The notes beneath the pieces were generated by a model that was not told where the DNA came from, did not search any database, and was given only the letters and a program-made list of their open reading frames with translations. A stretch of DNA of 42,700 nt from Catenulispora rubra (lineage in GTDB: Bacteria > Actinomycetota > Actinomycetes > Streptomycetales > Catenulisporaceae), in NCBI RefSeq assembly GCF_015356825.1, contig NZ_JAACYW010000075.1, forward strand, positions 1-42,700, read 5' to 3'. Of this stretch, positions 31,730-40,326 are shown piece after piece (the first letter of the stretch is position 1; every line of letters starts with the position of its first letter). The translations under genes and the position numbers were made by a program.

Positions 31730-33016
31730 ATGAAATCACATTCCATAACCCGGCGGCTCGCCGCCGTCGGACTGGCCTTGGCGATCACCGGCGCGGCCGC
31801 CGCCTGCTCGGCGTCCAAGAGCTCCACGGGCGCCGGGGGTTCCGGGTCCGGTTCCGGGTCCGGCGGCGCGGCGGCCGGCGGCACCTTCACCGTCTGGGAC
31901 CCCTACCCGCAGTTCGACAGCGGTTCGGCCTGGTCCCAGCTGCTGAGCAAGTGCGGCACCCAGGCCGGGGCGACGGTCAAGCGCACCGGCTTCGACACCA
32001 CCGACCTGACCACCAAGGTCCTGCTGGCCGCGCAGCAGGGCAACTCCCCGGACGTGCTGATCGTCGACAACCCGGTGGTCTCCACGCTCGCCGACGCCGG
32101 AGTCGTCACCGACACCGGAACCACGCACCTGGACACCTCGGGCGTCGCGCCGAACCTGCTGGCGGCCGGGCAGCTGGCGGGCAAGACCTACGGCGTCCCG
32201 ATCGGAGCCAACACCCTGGCGCTCTACTACAACAAGGCCGTGCTGACGGCGGCCGGCGTGGACATCGCCTCGGTGAAGGACTGGCCCTCGCTGACGGCGG
32301 CGCTGGCGAAGGTCCACGCGGCCGGCAAGAAGGGCATCACGTTCTCGGCGATCGGCACCGAGGAGGGGAGTTTCCAGTTCCTGCCGTGGTTCTGGGGCGC
32401 CGGGGCGAACCTGAAGCAGCTCGACTCCTCGCAAGGCGTCGCGGCGCTGTCGCTGTGGACCGACTGGCTGAAGAAGGGCTACGCGCCGAACTCGGTCATC
32501 AACAACACCCAGACGACCAGCTGGCAGGAGTTCGCCACCGGCCAGTACGCGTTCAGCGAGAACGGTACGTGGCAGCTGGCCAACGCCAAGAAGGCAGGGT
32601 TCGACTACGGCATCATCCCGATCCCGGCCATGACCGGCGGAACCGCCGCGGCGCCGACCGGCGGCGAGTTCGTCACCATCCCGGTCCAGGACAAGACCGA
32701 CCGCTACACCACCTCGCAGAAGCTCGTGGCCTGCCTGACCAGCGCCGACAACGCGCAGGCCACCGACACCACGCTGTCCTACGTCGCGGCCACGCCGGCC
32801 GTGCAGGCCAAGCAGGTCGCCGCCAATCCCGACCTGCAGCCGTGGGTGGCCGCGGTCGCCGCAGCCAAGGGCCGCACCAGCGACGACCTGGGGACGAAGT
32901 ACCCGAAGATCTCGCAGCCGATGTGGACCGCGGTGCAGGCGGCGCTCAGCGGCTCGTCCTCCCCGCAGGCCGCGATGACGACCGCGCAGAACGCCGCCGC
33001 CGCGGCGACCAAGTGA
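31730..33016 (+). CDS. sugar ABC transporter substrate-binding lipoprotein
   Basis: A 428-residue CUT1 binding protein with lipobox ending at Cys26 (GAAAAC), a Gly/Ser tether and the SBP_bac_1 core: GTFTVWDPYPQF, PDVLIVDNPVV, YGVPIGANTLALYYNKAV, WQEFATGQYAFSENGTW. It is lipid-anchored outside the membrane. ATG 31730 has AAAGGGAA at 31717-31724. It follows the LacI gene and precedes two permeases and a GH63-like glucosidase, so the ligand is probably an alpha-glucoside or another small glucosyl compound (inference). Confidence 0.9.
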   Translation: MKSHSITRRLAAVGLALAITGAAAACSASKSSTGAGGSGSGSGSGGAAAGGTFTVWDPYPQFDSGSAWSQLLSKCGTQAGATVKRTGFDTTDLTTKVLLAAQQGNSPDVLIVDNPVVSTLADAGVVTDTGTTHLDTSGVAPNLLAAGQLAGKTYGVPIGANTLALYYNKAVLTAAGVDIASVKDWPSLTAALAKVHAAGKKGITFSAIGTEEGSFQFLPWFWGAGANLKQLDSSQGVAALSLWTDWLKKGYAPNSVINNTQTTSWQEFATGQYAFSENGTWQLANAKKAGFDYGIIPIPAMTGGTAAAPTGGEFVTIPVQDKTDRYTTSQKLVACLTSADNAQATDTTLSYVAATPAVQAKQVAANPDLQPWVAAVAAAKGRTSDDLGTKYPKISQPMWTAVQAALSGSSSPQAAMTTAQNAAAAATK

Positions 33017-33041
33017 CGCCGGACATCCAAGGCACCTGCTC

Positions 33042-33095
33042 ATGGACTCCACGACGCTCATGAATTCCACAACGCCCATGAATTCCACGACACAG
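33042..33095. repeat. three 18-base tandem repeats at permease start
   Basis: Three consecutive 18-base units, ATGGACTCCACGACGCTC, ATGAATTCCACAACGCCC and ATGAATTCCACGACACAG, each offer an in-frame start codon. Units differ at a few bases, so the duplication is not recent. Confidence 0.85.
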
Positions 33096-34073
33096 GCCGG
33101 AGCGCGGTCTGTACCGGATGCGAAGGGCGTGCGGGGCGCGCGCGGGGCGGTCCTCACCGCCCTGCGCCGCGGTCCCGCGTCCGGTCCCCGCCTCACCTCC
33201 GCGAACTGGGCGGGCTGGGCGTTCCTCGCCCCGGTCGCGGTGTATCTGGTGGCCTTCTACGCCTACCCCATGTACCGCAACATCGAGCTCAGCCTGCACC
33301 ACTACACGGTGCGCTCGTTCGTCCACGGCGGCGCCCCGTTCACCGGCCTGGACAACTATCGCAAGATCCTGAGCGACCCGGCCTTCGGCCCGGCGCTGAT
33401 CCACACGCTGGTGTTCACCGGCGTGTCGATCCTGTTCCAGTTCTGGATCGGCATGGGGCTGGCGGTGTTCTTCACCCGGCACTTCCGGTTGTCGGCGACG
33501 CTGCGCGCGCTGTTCCTGGTGCCGTGGCTGCTGCCGCTGATCGTGTCGGCCTCGACGTGGTCGTGGATGCTCAACAGCGACTCCGGCGTGGTCAACCACG
33601 TGCTGCACAGTGTGGGGATCGCGCCGATCGACTGGCTGACGTCCCCGAAGTGGTCGCTGGCCTCGGTGATCATCGCGAACGTCTGGATCGGCATCCCCTT
33701 CAACCTGGTCATGCTCTACAGCGGCATGCAGGCGATCTCGCCGGAGTTGTACGAAGCCGCGGAGCTGGACGGCGCGAGCGCGTGGCAGCGGTTCTGGAAG
33801 GTGACGTTCCCGCTGCTGCGCCCGGTCGCGGCGATCACGCTGCTGCTCGGGCTGGTCTACACGCTGAAGGTCTTCGACATCATCTGGATCATGACGAAGG
33901 GCGGCCCGGCCGGCTCCTCGGCGACCTTCGCGACGTGGTCCTACCAGCTGGGCTTCGGCAACCTGCTGCCGGAGTTCGGGCCCGGGGCGGCGGTCGGCAA
34001 CCTGCTGGTCGTGATGGCGCTGGCCTTCGGCCTGGTCTACATCCGGGCGCAGCGCAAGCAGCGGGAGGCGTGA
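33042..34073 (+). CDS. sugar ABC transporter permease (MalF type)
   Basis: A 343-residue permease with six predicted membrane segments and EAA loop ELYEAAELDGASAWQRFWKV. A 60-residue hydrophilic N-terminus begins with three near-identical hexapeptides (MDSTTL, MNSTTP, MNSTTQ), each starting with ATG, so translation could begin at 33042, 33060 or 33078; none has a strong ribosome site, the nearest being AAGG at 33029. The next permease overlaps its stop (TGATG). As in the other importer, no ATPase gene is present. Confidence 0.88.
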   Translation: MDSTTLMNSTTPMNSTTQAGARSVPDAKGVRGARGAVLTALRRGPASGPRLTSANWAGWAFLAPVAVYLVAFYAYPMYRNIELSLHHYTVRSFVHGGAPFTGLDNYRKILSDPAFGPALIHTLVFTGVSILFQFWIGMGLAVFFTRHFRLSATLRALFLVPWLLPLIVSASTWSWMLNSDSGVVNHVLHSVGIAPIDWLTSPKWSLASVIIANVWIGIPFNLVMLYSGMQAISPELYEAAELDGASAWQRFWKVTFPLLRPVAAITLLLGLVYTLKVFDIIWIMTKGGPAGSSATFATWSYQLGFGNLLPEFGPGAAVGNLLVVMALAFGLVYIRAQRKQREA

Positions 34074-34930
34074 TGCAGAACGTTCGAGGCCCCGGCGCTT
34101 CCCGTGCTCTCCGTGCTCCCCGCACGACGTGGTGGAAGACCGGCGTGGGCCTGGTGCTGACCGCGCTGATGCTGTTCCCCGTCTACTGGATGGTCAACGA
34201 GTCCCTGACCCGCGATCAGGACATGCGCAAGACCCCGCCGAACTGGTTCCCGGTCCACGGCACCCTCGACGGCTACCGCGCCGTACTGCACCAGCAGATG
34301 CCGTACCTGGGCACGAGCTTGTTCGTCGGCCTGGGGACGGTGGTCCTGACCGTGGCGGTCGCGGCGCCGGCCGGCTACTCGCTGGCCAAGCTCCGGCCGC
34401 GCGGCGGCGGCCTGCTCAGCTTCGCGCTGCTGATCGCGCAGATGATCCCCGGCATCATCATGGCGATGGGCTTCTACGCCATCTACCTGAACCTGGGCCT
34501 GCTCGGCAGCGTGCCGGGGCTGATCGTGGCCGACTCCACGATCGCGGTCCCGTTCGGCACGCTGGTGTTCGCCGCCTTCATGTCGGGCATCCCGGAGGAG
34601 TTGCTGCAGGCCGCCAAGACCGACGGCGCCGGGCAGCTGCGCACGTTCTGGTCCATCGTCATGCCGGTCAGCCGCAACGCCGTCGTGACCGTGTCGCTGT
34701 TCGCCTTCCTGTGGGCGTGGTCGGACTTCATGTTCGCCAACACCCTCGACAGCGAGGGCGGCGCGCAGCCGATCACCCTTGGCATCTACCACTACATCGG
34801 CAACAACAACCAGCAGTGGAACGCCATCATGGCCACCGCGGTCGTGGCGTCGGTCCCGGCCACCGTCCTGCTCGTCGTCGCCCAGCGCTACGTCGCCGCC
34901 GGCGTGACCGCCGGAGCGGTCAAGGACTAG
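34073..34930 (+). CDS. sugar ABC transporter permease (MalG type)
   Basis: A 285-residue permease with six predicted membrane segments and EAA loop ELLQAAKTDGAGQLRTF followed by IVMPVSRNAV. The ATG at 34073 shares its first base with the preceding TGA (TGATG), giving tight coupling. It completes the importer of the lacI locus; the C-terminus YVAAGVTAGAVKD is the usual MalG-type end. Confidence 0.9.
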   Translation: MQNVRGPGASRALRAPRTTWWKTGVGLVLTALMLFPVYWMVNESLTRDQDMRKTPPNWFPVHGTLDGYRAVLHQQMPYLGTSLFVGLGTVVLTVAVAAPAGYSLAKLRPRGGGLLSFALLIAQMIPGIIMAMGFYAIYLNLGLLGSVPGLIVADSTIAVPFGTLVFAAFMSGIPEELLQAAKTDGAGQLRTFWSIVMPVSRNAVVTVSLFAFLWAWSDFMFANTLDSEGGAQPITLGIYHYIGNNNQQWNAIMATAVVASVPATVLLVVAQRYVAAGVTAGAVKD

Positions 34931-34970
34931 CAGGACCAGCAGGACTAACAGGACCAGCAGGGCCGGCAAG
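34926..34970. repeat. 9-base tandem repeat at permease end
   Basis: Five degenerate 9-base units (actagcagg, accagcagg, actaacagg, accagcagg, gccggcaag) begin over the permease stop codon and fill half of the gap before the GH63-like gene. No gene or hairpin is seen in it. Confidence 0.8.
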
Positions 34971-35020
34971 GTCCAGCCCGCCGACGCAGCCGTCCGCACC
35001 CCGTACACAGAAAGACCACT

Positions 35021-36754
35021 ATGACCATCGCCGGTGCCCTTCCGACGTTCGACGTCCGCGACATCCCCTTCAGCCACCACGGATCATGGTTCGGCATCTC
35101 GCCGGTGATCGCCGAGGCGACTTACGCCGAGGACCTGCACCTCGTCTCGCACCAGAACGGACTGCACGCGGTTCTGCGCTTCACGCCGACCGATCCGTCC
35201 GGCTCCCGCGTCGAGGCGGCCGTCGAGGCCACGCCGGCCCGGCTCGGCTGGACGTGGCAGGGTTCTGCGATCGAACTCGGATACGAGACCGACGACACGG
35301 TGCGGGTGCGCGGCGACGGCACGGGTTTGGGCCTGCGCGTGAGCGCCGCCGATCCGAAGCTCACGCCGTTCAGCGGGCCCTACTTCTACCGCGATCCGGT
35401 CGACGGGTCCTACATCTACACGCTCTACCAGACCGGACGCCGCTATCGGATCACCGTGCTGTCGGGGGAGCCCGCCGAGGTCTTCGGGGAGCAGGCGCTG
35501 GGAACCGCCGAACGAGGTCTGCTTCTGCCCGCCGACCGGGCCTGGGAGATCGCCGTCGAGGAGTTCGACAGCGCCCGGCCGCGCTATCGCAGGGGTGTGG
35601 CGTTCGACGGCGTCGTGAAGGCTGCCGAGAAGCGGTTCGCAGAGTTCGTGGACGCGATCGCGCCGTGGCGTGGCGCCGAGACTCCGGCGGCGGAACTGGC
35701 CGCGTACGTCCTGTGGTCGGCGACCGTGCGGCCGGCCGGATTCCTGTCCCGGCCAGGCGTCCTGATGTCGAAGCACTGGATGGACAAGGTCTGGAGCTGG
35801 GACCACTGCTTCAACGCGATCGCCCTGGCCGCCGGCGCGCCGGAGCTTGCGTGGAGCCAGTTCCAGATCCCGTTCGACCATCAGGACGAGAGCGGTGCGC
35901 TGCCGGACTCGGTGACCCACTCCGAAGTCCTCTACAACTACGTCAAGCCGCCGATCCACGGCTGGGCCCTGGGACATCTGCGCGCGAACCTTCCCCGCGA
36001 ACTGAGCCGCGCCGAGGTCGTGGACGTCTACGACAAGCTGTCGGCCTGGACGCGCTTCTGGCTGTCCGCACGCCGCGTCCCGGGCCAGGCGCTGCCGCAC
36101 TACCAGCACGGCAATGACAGCGGCTGGGACAACGCGACCACCTTCGACGCCGACCGCGTCGTCCAGACCTCGGATCTGGCCGCCTTCCTCATCCTGCAGC
36201 TCGACCGGCTCGCCGGACTCGCCGAGGAGCTGGACCTCCCCGACGACGCCGACGTCTGGAGACGCCATCGCGAAGAGGTGAGTACCGCGATGCTGAAGGA
36301 GCTGTGGCGCGACGGCCGGTTCGTCGCGCGTGGCGCCGCGACCGGAAAGGCCACCGCCAGCACCAGCCTGCTGGACCTGATGGCGATCGTCCTCGGCGAC
36401 GCTCTGCCCGGCGACGTCCGGGACACGCTGGCCCGCGACATCGAAGCCCACCTCACGCAGTACGGCCCCGCCACCGAACAGCTCTCGTCGGAGCACTACG
36501 AGGCCGACGGCTACTGGCGCGGCCCGATCTGGGCCCCGTCGACCGTCCTGATCGAGGACGGTCTGCGCCGCGCCGGCTTCGCCGAGCTCGCCGACGAGGT
36601 GAGCAGCCGCTTCCGTGCCCTGTGCGAGAAGTCCGGCTTCGCAGAGAACTTCGACGCTCTGTCCGGCACCGGCCTGCGCGACCGCGCCTACACCTGGACG
36701 GCCAGCGCCTACCTGATCCTCGCGGCCGCCCACGAATCGCGGAGGCAGGGTTAG
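35021..36754 (+). CDS. GH63-like glycoside hydrolase (MGH/glucosidase type)
   Basis: A 577-residue cytosolic enzyme: an N-terminal beta-sandwich (about 1-170) and a C-terminal (alpha/alpha)6 barrel of the GH63/MGH type. Diagnostic segments are KVWSWDHCFNAIAL (about 256-269), QHGNDSGWDNATTF (about 364-377, likely general acid Asp) and HYEADGYWRGPIWAP (about 493-507, likely general base region). No signal peptide, so it acts on imported substrate. The family includes alpha-glucosidases and hydrolases of mannosyl- or glucosyl-glycerate. Last gene of the LacI-controlled importer operon, which implies that the importer carries its substrate. Confidence 0.8.
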   Translation: MTIAGALPTFDVRDIPFSHHGSWFGISPVIAEATYAEDLHLVSHQNGLHAVLRFTPTDPSGSRVEAAVEATPARLGWTWQGSAIELGYETDDTVRVRGDGTGLGLRVSAADPKLTPFSGPYFYRDPVDGSYIYTLYQTGRRYRITVLSGEPAEVFGEQALGTAERGLLLPADRAWEIAVEEFDSARPRYRRGVAFDGVVKAAEKRFAEFVDAIAPWRGAETPAAELAAYVLWSATVRPAGFLSRPGVLMSKHWMDKVWSWDHCFNAIALAAGAPELAWSQFQIPFDHQDESGALPDSVTHSEVLYNYVKPPIHGWALGHLRANLPRELSRAEVVDVYDKLSAWTRFWLSARRVPGQALPHYQHGNDSGWDNATTFDADRVVQTSDLAAFLILQLDRLAGLAEELDLPDDADVWRRHREEVSTAMLKELWRDGRFVARGAATGKATASTSLLDLMAIVLGDALPGDVRDTLARDIEAHLTQYGPATEQLSSEHYEADGYWRGPIWAPSTVLIEDGLRRAGFAELADEVSSRFRALCEKSGFAENFDALSGTGLRDRAYTWTASAYLILAAAHESRRQG

Positions 36755-36890
36755 TTCACCCCGCAGCATCGGACAGCCACCGGTCCGATGCCGGTGTTAC
36801 CGGTCGCCTGCTAAGCTGGCGACCCGCAAAGCGGTTGAACGTTCATCAACTTACCCCCGGTTCATCTCTCTGAGAGGCTTCCTCGCGAAG

Positions 36891-37451
36891 ATGGTCGTCG
36901 ACGATGCCTCGGCGGAGTTCCACGACTTCTTCGAGCGCCACTACGCCGAGCTGAGCCGGCTGGCCTTCCTGCTGACCGGTGAGTCGGAGGGGGCGGACGA
37001 CCTCGCCGCGGACGCCATGCTCGCGCTGTGGCACCGGTGGGACCGGCTGCGCGCGGCCGACCATCCCGTCGCCTACGCCCGCGGCGTGGTGGCGAACATG
37101 GCACGCAACCGCACCCGCCGGGCGATCCGCGAGCGCAGCCGCGTCAGGCTGCTCTGGGCTGGCCGGACCGAGCGGGTCGAGGAGCCGGACGTGGCCGGCG
37201 GCGTGGACGTCCGCGCGGCGCTGGCCCGCCTGCCCTTCCGCAAGCGTTCCTGCGTGGTTCTGCGGCATGCTTTCGACATGTCGGAGAAGGAGACCGCGCA
37301 AGCGCTCGGGATATCGGTCGGTACGGTGAAGAGCCAGACGTCGAAGGGCATGGCCGAGCTCCGACGGCTGCTCGGCGTCCAGGCGGCCGGAGATCTGGCG
37401 GAAGGGGGATTCGGTGGACGACACTCGCAAGCATCTGCGCCAGGCCGCTGA
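36891..37451 (+). CDS. ECF sigma factor of the SigE family
   Basis: A 186-residue sigma-70 family factor. Region 2 is FHDFFERHYAELSRLAFLLT to DAMLALWHRWDRL and VAYARGVVANMARN; region 4 is LARLPFRKRSCVVLRHAFDM, then SEKETAQALGISVGTVKSQTSKGMAELRR. The pattern is that of the actinobacterial SigE-type ECF subfamily. The upstream gap (36755-36890) holds an inverted repeat GTTGA/TCAAC around TGAACGTTCA (36836-36845) and a hairpin CACCGG/CCGGTG (36778-36796). The next gene overlaps it by 38 bases and encodes a membrane protein that probably modulates it. Confidence 0.88.
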   Translation: MVVDDASAEFHDFFERHYAELSRLAFLLTGESEGADDLAADAMLALWHRWDRLRAADHPVAYARGVVANMARNRTRRAIRERSRVRLLWAGRTERVEEPDVAGGVDVRAALARLPFRKRSCVVLRHAFDMSEKETAQALGISVGTVKSQTSKGMAELRRLLGVQAAGDLAEGGFGGRHSQASAPGR

Positions 37452-38211
37452 GGCCCACCAACCGGACCGGGAGGCGATGCTGGCCCGGATCGAGCAGAGC
37501 ATGGCCGCCGGGCCGCACGCCGATCGCGGGCCCCGCGCCGACCGGGCCCGGCTGTACCGGCGGCGCCGGCAGGCCTCCTGGCTCAAGGTCGCGCTCGTCG
37601 GCTTCGCCGGCGTCGGCGTGCTGGGCCTCGGCGGCCTCGCCCTCGCAGCCGGCGTGCGGCAGGAAGCGCCCCAGCATCCGACGCCGGTGACCGTGACGCC
37701 GACCGCCCCGGCCACGACCTCGCAGCCCCAGGCTCCAGCCACGACGAAACCGCCGACCTCCTCCGGGCCGTCCACGCCGCACCGCTCGGCCACACCGAGC
37801 GCCGACGGACCGAACGCGCTGAACGGGCTGATCTCGGCCCACGCAGACGTCAACGCGCACAGCACCGTCTACTGGTCCCAGAACGACCTGACCCTCGACG
37901 TCGCCCAGCCGCTGAGCGCGCTGACCGTGGAACTGCGGATCGCCCAGACCGGCGCCGTGCAGAGCACCGGAGACTGGCAGACGGCGCCGCCGGACGACTT
38001 CACGGTCACCGTGACACCCTCCGACGGCTACCTGGTCTACCGCTGGACCCTCAAGCCCGGCCACACGATCCCGGCCGCGCAGCAGCTCTTCGGCGCGCAG
38101 TTCAACCACGCGACCGGCAAGCGCGACGCGGGCCGGGACACGTACCTCATCGATGCGACCGCGGCCGGCCACACCGGCGAGATCCGCGGGGGCTTCGCGG
38201 CAGGCAACTGA
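37414..38211 (+). CDS. single-pass membrane protein, putative anti-sigma partner
   Basis: A 265-residue protein: cytosolic charged N-terminus (1-55, DREAMLARIEQSM, RLYRRRRQASW), one membrane segment (about 57-82, VALVGFAGVGVLGLGGLALA), a Pro/Thr/Ser stalk to about 130 and a 130-residue extracytoplasmic beta-rich domain with no family I recognise. GTG 37414 with GGAAGGGGG lies inside the sigma gene. Such overlap with a SigE-type factor is frequent in actinobacteria and suggests sigma control, although no zinc-binding anti-sigma motif (HxxxCxxC) is visible. Confidence 0.75.
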   Translation: MDDTRKHLRQAAEAHQPDREAMLARIEQSMAAGPHADRGPRADRARLYRRRRQASWLKVALVGFAGVGVLGLGGLALAAGVRQEAPQHPTPVTVTPTAPATTSQPQAPATTKPPTSSGPSTPHRSATPSADGPNALNGLISAHADVNAHSTVYWSQNDLTLDVAQPLSALTVELRIAQTGAVQSTGDWQTAPPDDFTVTVTPSDGYLVYRWTLKPGHTIPAAQQLFGAQFNHATGKRDAGRDTYLIDATAAGHTGEIRGGFAAGN

Positions 38212-38212
38212 A

Positions 38213-38234
38213 AGCCCCTCCGGTCGCCGGGGCT
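38213..38234. terminator. hairpin between convergent genes
   Basis: AGCCCC (38213-38218) pairs with GGGGCT (38229-38234), loop 10 bases, two bases after the membrane-protein stop. A further imperfect CCGGTC/GACCGG pairing spans 38220-38262. Placed between converging genes, it could serve both strands. Confidence 0.5.
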
Positions 38235-38290
38235 CAGGGCTCCAGTGACCGGAAGGGCTCGGATTCACAGCAGGTCCAGCGGCGAACTCA

Positions 38291-40147
38291 TCACCCCCGG
38301 TGCGCAGCCTTGGTGCGCCGCCGGCGCGTCACCAGAATGCCGCCGGCAGCGATGACGATCACGCTTCCGATCATGGTGTAGGTGATCGCGCTGCTCGCTC
38401 CGGTGAAGGCCAGCACGCCGCCAACGTCCCCATGGTCCTGCGACGCGTCAGCCGCAGCCGTGGTCGATCTGCTCGAAGTCGGCGTCTTCGCTGCACCGCC
38501 GACACTCCCGCGGTATTGCGAGCCCCCGGCGGTGGAAGAGGTGTGCGATCCCGGCGCGCTCTGATGCGTGGGTTGCGTGGGATGGGTACCCGATGTGGCT
38601 GGGGTCGGCGCCGAGGAAGGAGCCGCGGTCGGCGGAGCGGCCACCGGCCCGGTCGGCTTCAGTTGGAGCGTCGTGATCGAGTACGGCGGCAGCGTCTGCG
38701 CGGCCGCGGTACCGGCCGTCGCGGTCGTCAGCGCGGTCCCGCCCTTGGTGTACGAGACGGTCGTGACCGCCCCGGCGGCCGGCGTGAACCCGCGGTACGC
38801 CAGCGACACCGTCGCCGCGTTCGCCGCGTCCTTGTTGATCAGCATGACGTTCAGGCCGCCGCCGGTCGTGCGCACCGCGTGCACGGCCACCGTCGCGCTG
38901 CCCGACGACGACTGCACCATGGTGTCGCCGGGTGCGGCCAGCGCGGTGAGCGAGCGGATGCCCCAGTACGTCGGGAAGGGTGTCTCCAGAGCCGGCTCGC
39001 ACGTCCCGCCGGAGCAGGTCCCGCTGGACAGGATGCCCTCGTCCTCGTAGTCGGTCTGGCCGTCGAGGGACTTGGCGGCGCTGGGGCCGTTGTGCTCGTC
39101 CCACCAGTCGACGTTGAAGACCCCGTGCTCGAACCAGGTCATGAAGGTGTCCGGCGCGTACAGCGCCGCGGCCTGGCTGGTCTTCGCGGGGGAGTTGTCG
39201 CCGTCGGTCTCGGTGACGGCGATCTGCACGGACGAGGCGCGCGACCCCGCGTAGGTGGCGATCAGTGAGCGCAGCGTGTCGGTGATGGCCCCGATCTTCT
39301 CGGGGGTGTTCAGCAGGTCCGCCGAGGTCGCGCCGCCGGGGTAGGAGTGCACGATGACGAAGTCGATCGAGCTTCCGGCGATGGACAGCACCGTGTGGTT
39401 CCAGTCGGCGCCGTCGCCGGGGCCCTTCGTCCCGTCCGGAAAGCCGCCGGGGGTGGTGAGCACCGCTCCGATCTTCACGGTGGGATCCACGGCCTTCATC
39501 GCCTTGGCGTAGGCGACCAGGTTCGTGGCGTACGTGGTCGGGCTCTTGTCGGCGTGGTTGTCGGTCTCCCAGCCGCTGCCGTTGCTGTAGTGCCCGTTGC
39601 CGTAGACCTCGTTGCCGATCTCCCAGTACTTCACGCCGTAGTGCTTGTCGACGTTCGCGTACTTGACCCAGTCGGCGGCCTCCTGGGGCGAGCCTGAACC
39701 GTAGTCGGCGATCAGGATCGGCTGCGCCCCGACCGTCTTCGCGGTGGCCATGAACTGGTCGAAGCCGGTGTTGGGCAGGTTCCAGGCGTTGGGTCCGTCG
39801 AGGGTGTGGGTCTTCCAGTGGTAGCCGTCGCCGTAGGACCCTCCGGGATAGCGCAGCCGCTGGATGCCGGCGGCCTTCATCAGCGACGTCGCCGCCGGGT
39901 CGCTCATGTTCGGGTCGTAGACGGCCGTGTTGAGGCCGATGCCGCCGGCGGGCACCGTGCCCAGGGACGTGCCGGCGTCCACGGTGACCGTGGCGGCCGG
40001 CGCGGCGTAGGCGGTGCCGGTGGTCGCCGTCATGGCGCCGGCGACACCTGCGGCGACGACGAGCGCGACCGCTCCGGGTATCGCGGGGTGGCGGACCAGG
40101 CCGGTTCGGATGTGGGGCCGGACGGCGGTCGGGTCGGTGGGTGACAC
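38291..40147 (-). CDS. cell-wall-anchored clan GH-A hydrolase, arabinofuranosidase-like
   Basis: A 618-residue surface enzyme. A signal peptide (to about TAYAAPA, 49) leads to a GH51-like barrel: RLRYPGGSYGDGYHW, ILIADYGSGSPQEAADWVKY, acid/base Glu180 in YWEIGNEVYG, FVIVHSYPGG, nucleophile Glu313 in AVTETDGD, WWDEHNG; then a beta domain and a 100-residue Pro/Thr/Ser stalk. The end LAFTG, a hydrophobic stretch and RRRRTK form a class E (LAxTG) sortase signal, so it is tethered to peptidoglycan. GTG 40147 has AAGGGGAG 6 bases upstream. Likely removes arabinose from arabinoxylan or arabinogalactan; the exact family and bond are unproven. Divergent from the GH62 gene. Confidence 0.83.
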   Translation of the reverse strand: MSPTDPTAVRPHIRTGLVRHPAIPGAVALVVAAGVAGAMTATTGTAYAAPAATVTVDAGTSLGTVPAGGIGLNTAVYDPNMSDPAATSLMKAAGIQRLRYPGGSYGDGYHWKTHTLDGPNAWNLPNTGFDQFMATAKTVGAQPILIADYGSGSPQEAADWVKYANVDKHYGVKYWEIGNEVYGNGHYSNGSGWETDNHADKSPTTYATNLVAYAKAMKAVDPTVKIGAVLTTPGGFPDGTKGPGDGADWNHTVLSIAGSSIDFVIVHSYPGGATSADLLNTPEKIGAITDTLRSLIATYAGSRASSVQIAVTETDGDNSPAKTSQAAALYAPDTFMTWFEHGVFNVDWWDEHNGPSAAKSLDGQTDYEDEGILSSGTCSGGTCEPALETPFPTYWGIRSLTALAAPGDTMVQSSSGSATVAVHAVRTTGGGLNVMLINKDAANAATVSLAYRGFTPAAGAVTTVSYTKGGTALTTATAGTAAAQTLPPYSITTLQLKPTGPVAAPPTAAPSSAPTPATSGTHPTQPTHQSAPGSHTSSTAGGSQYRGSVGGAAKTPTSSRSTTAAADASQDHGDVGGVLAFTGASSAITYTMIGSVIVIAAGGILVTRRRRTKAAHRG

Positions 40148-40232
40148 GGAGGGCTCCCCTTCAGGGCGGATGGACGTACGTTCGGCCCCTTAGTGGCCCG
40201 AGGCCCGCAGAAGGTTGCCGTCCCGATCGGGA

Positions 40233-40246
40233 AATCTTCGAAGATT
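40233..40246. promoter_or_regulatory. AATCTTCGAAGATT palindrome
   Basis: A perfect 14-base palindrome with central CG in the 391-base divergent region, 86 bases from the wall-anchored enzyme start. Its AT-rich arms stand out in this DNA. Candidate LacI-type operator; no regulator assigned. Apart from this site and the element at 40318, the gap shows no gene and no clear promoter. Confidence 0.5.
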
Positions 40247-40317
40247 CATGGGATGTCGATGATCGCGGCCGACGCGGGACGTGTGGCGCGCTACGCGCAA
40301 CCAGCCAGTACAGAGGT

Positions 40318-40326
40318 GAAACTTTC
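40318..40326. promoter_or_regulatory. GAAACTTTC element
   Basis: GTGAAACTTTCGCCG contains the exact 9-base core also present before the GH5/GH29 pair and, inverted, before the CE1 operon. It lies 213 bases before the GH62 start and 171 before the wall-anchored enzyme. Confidence 0.55.
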
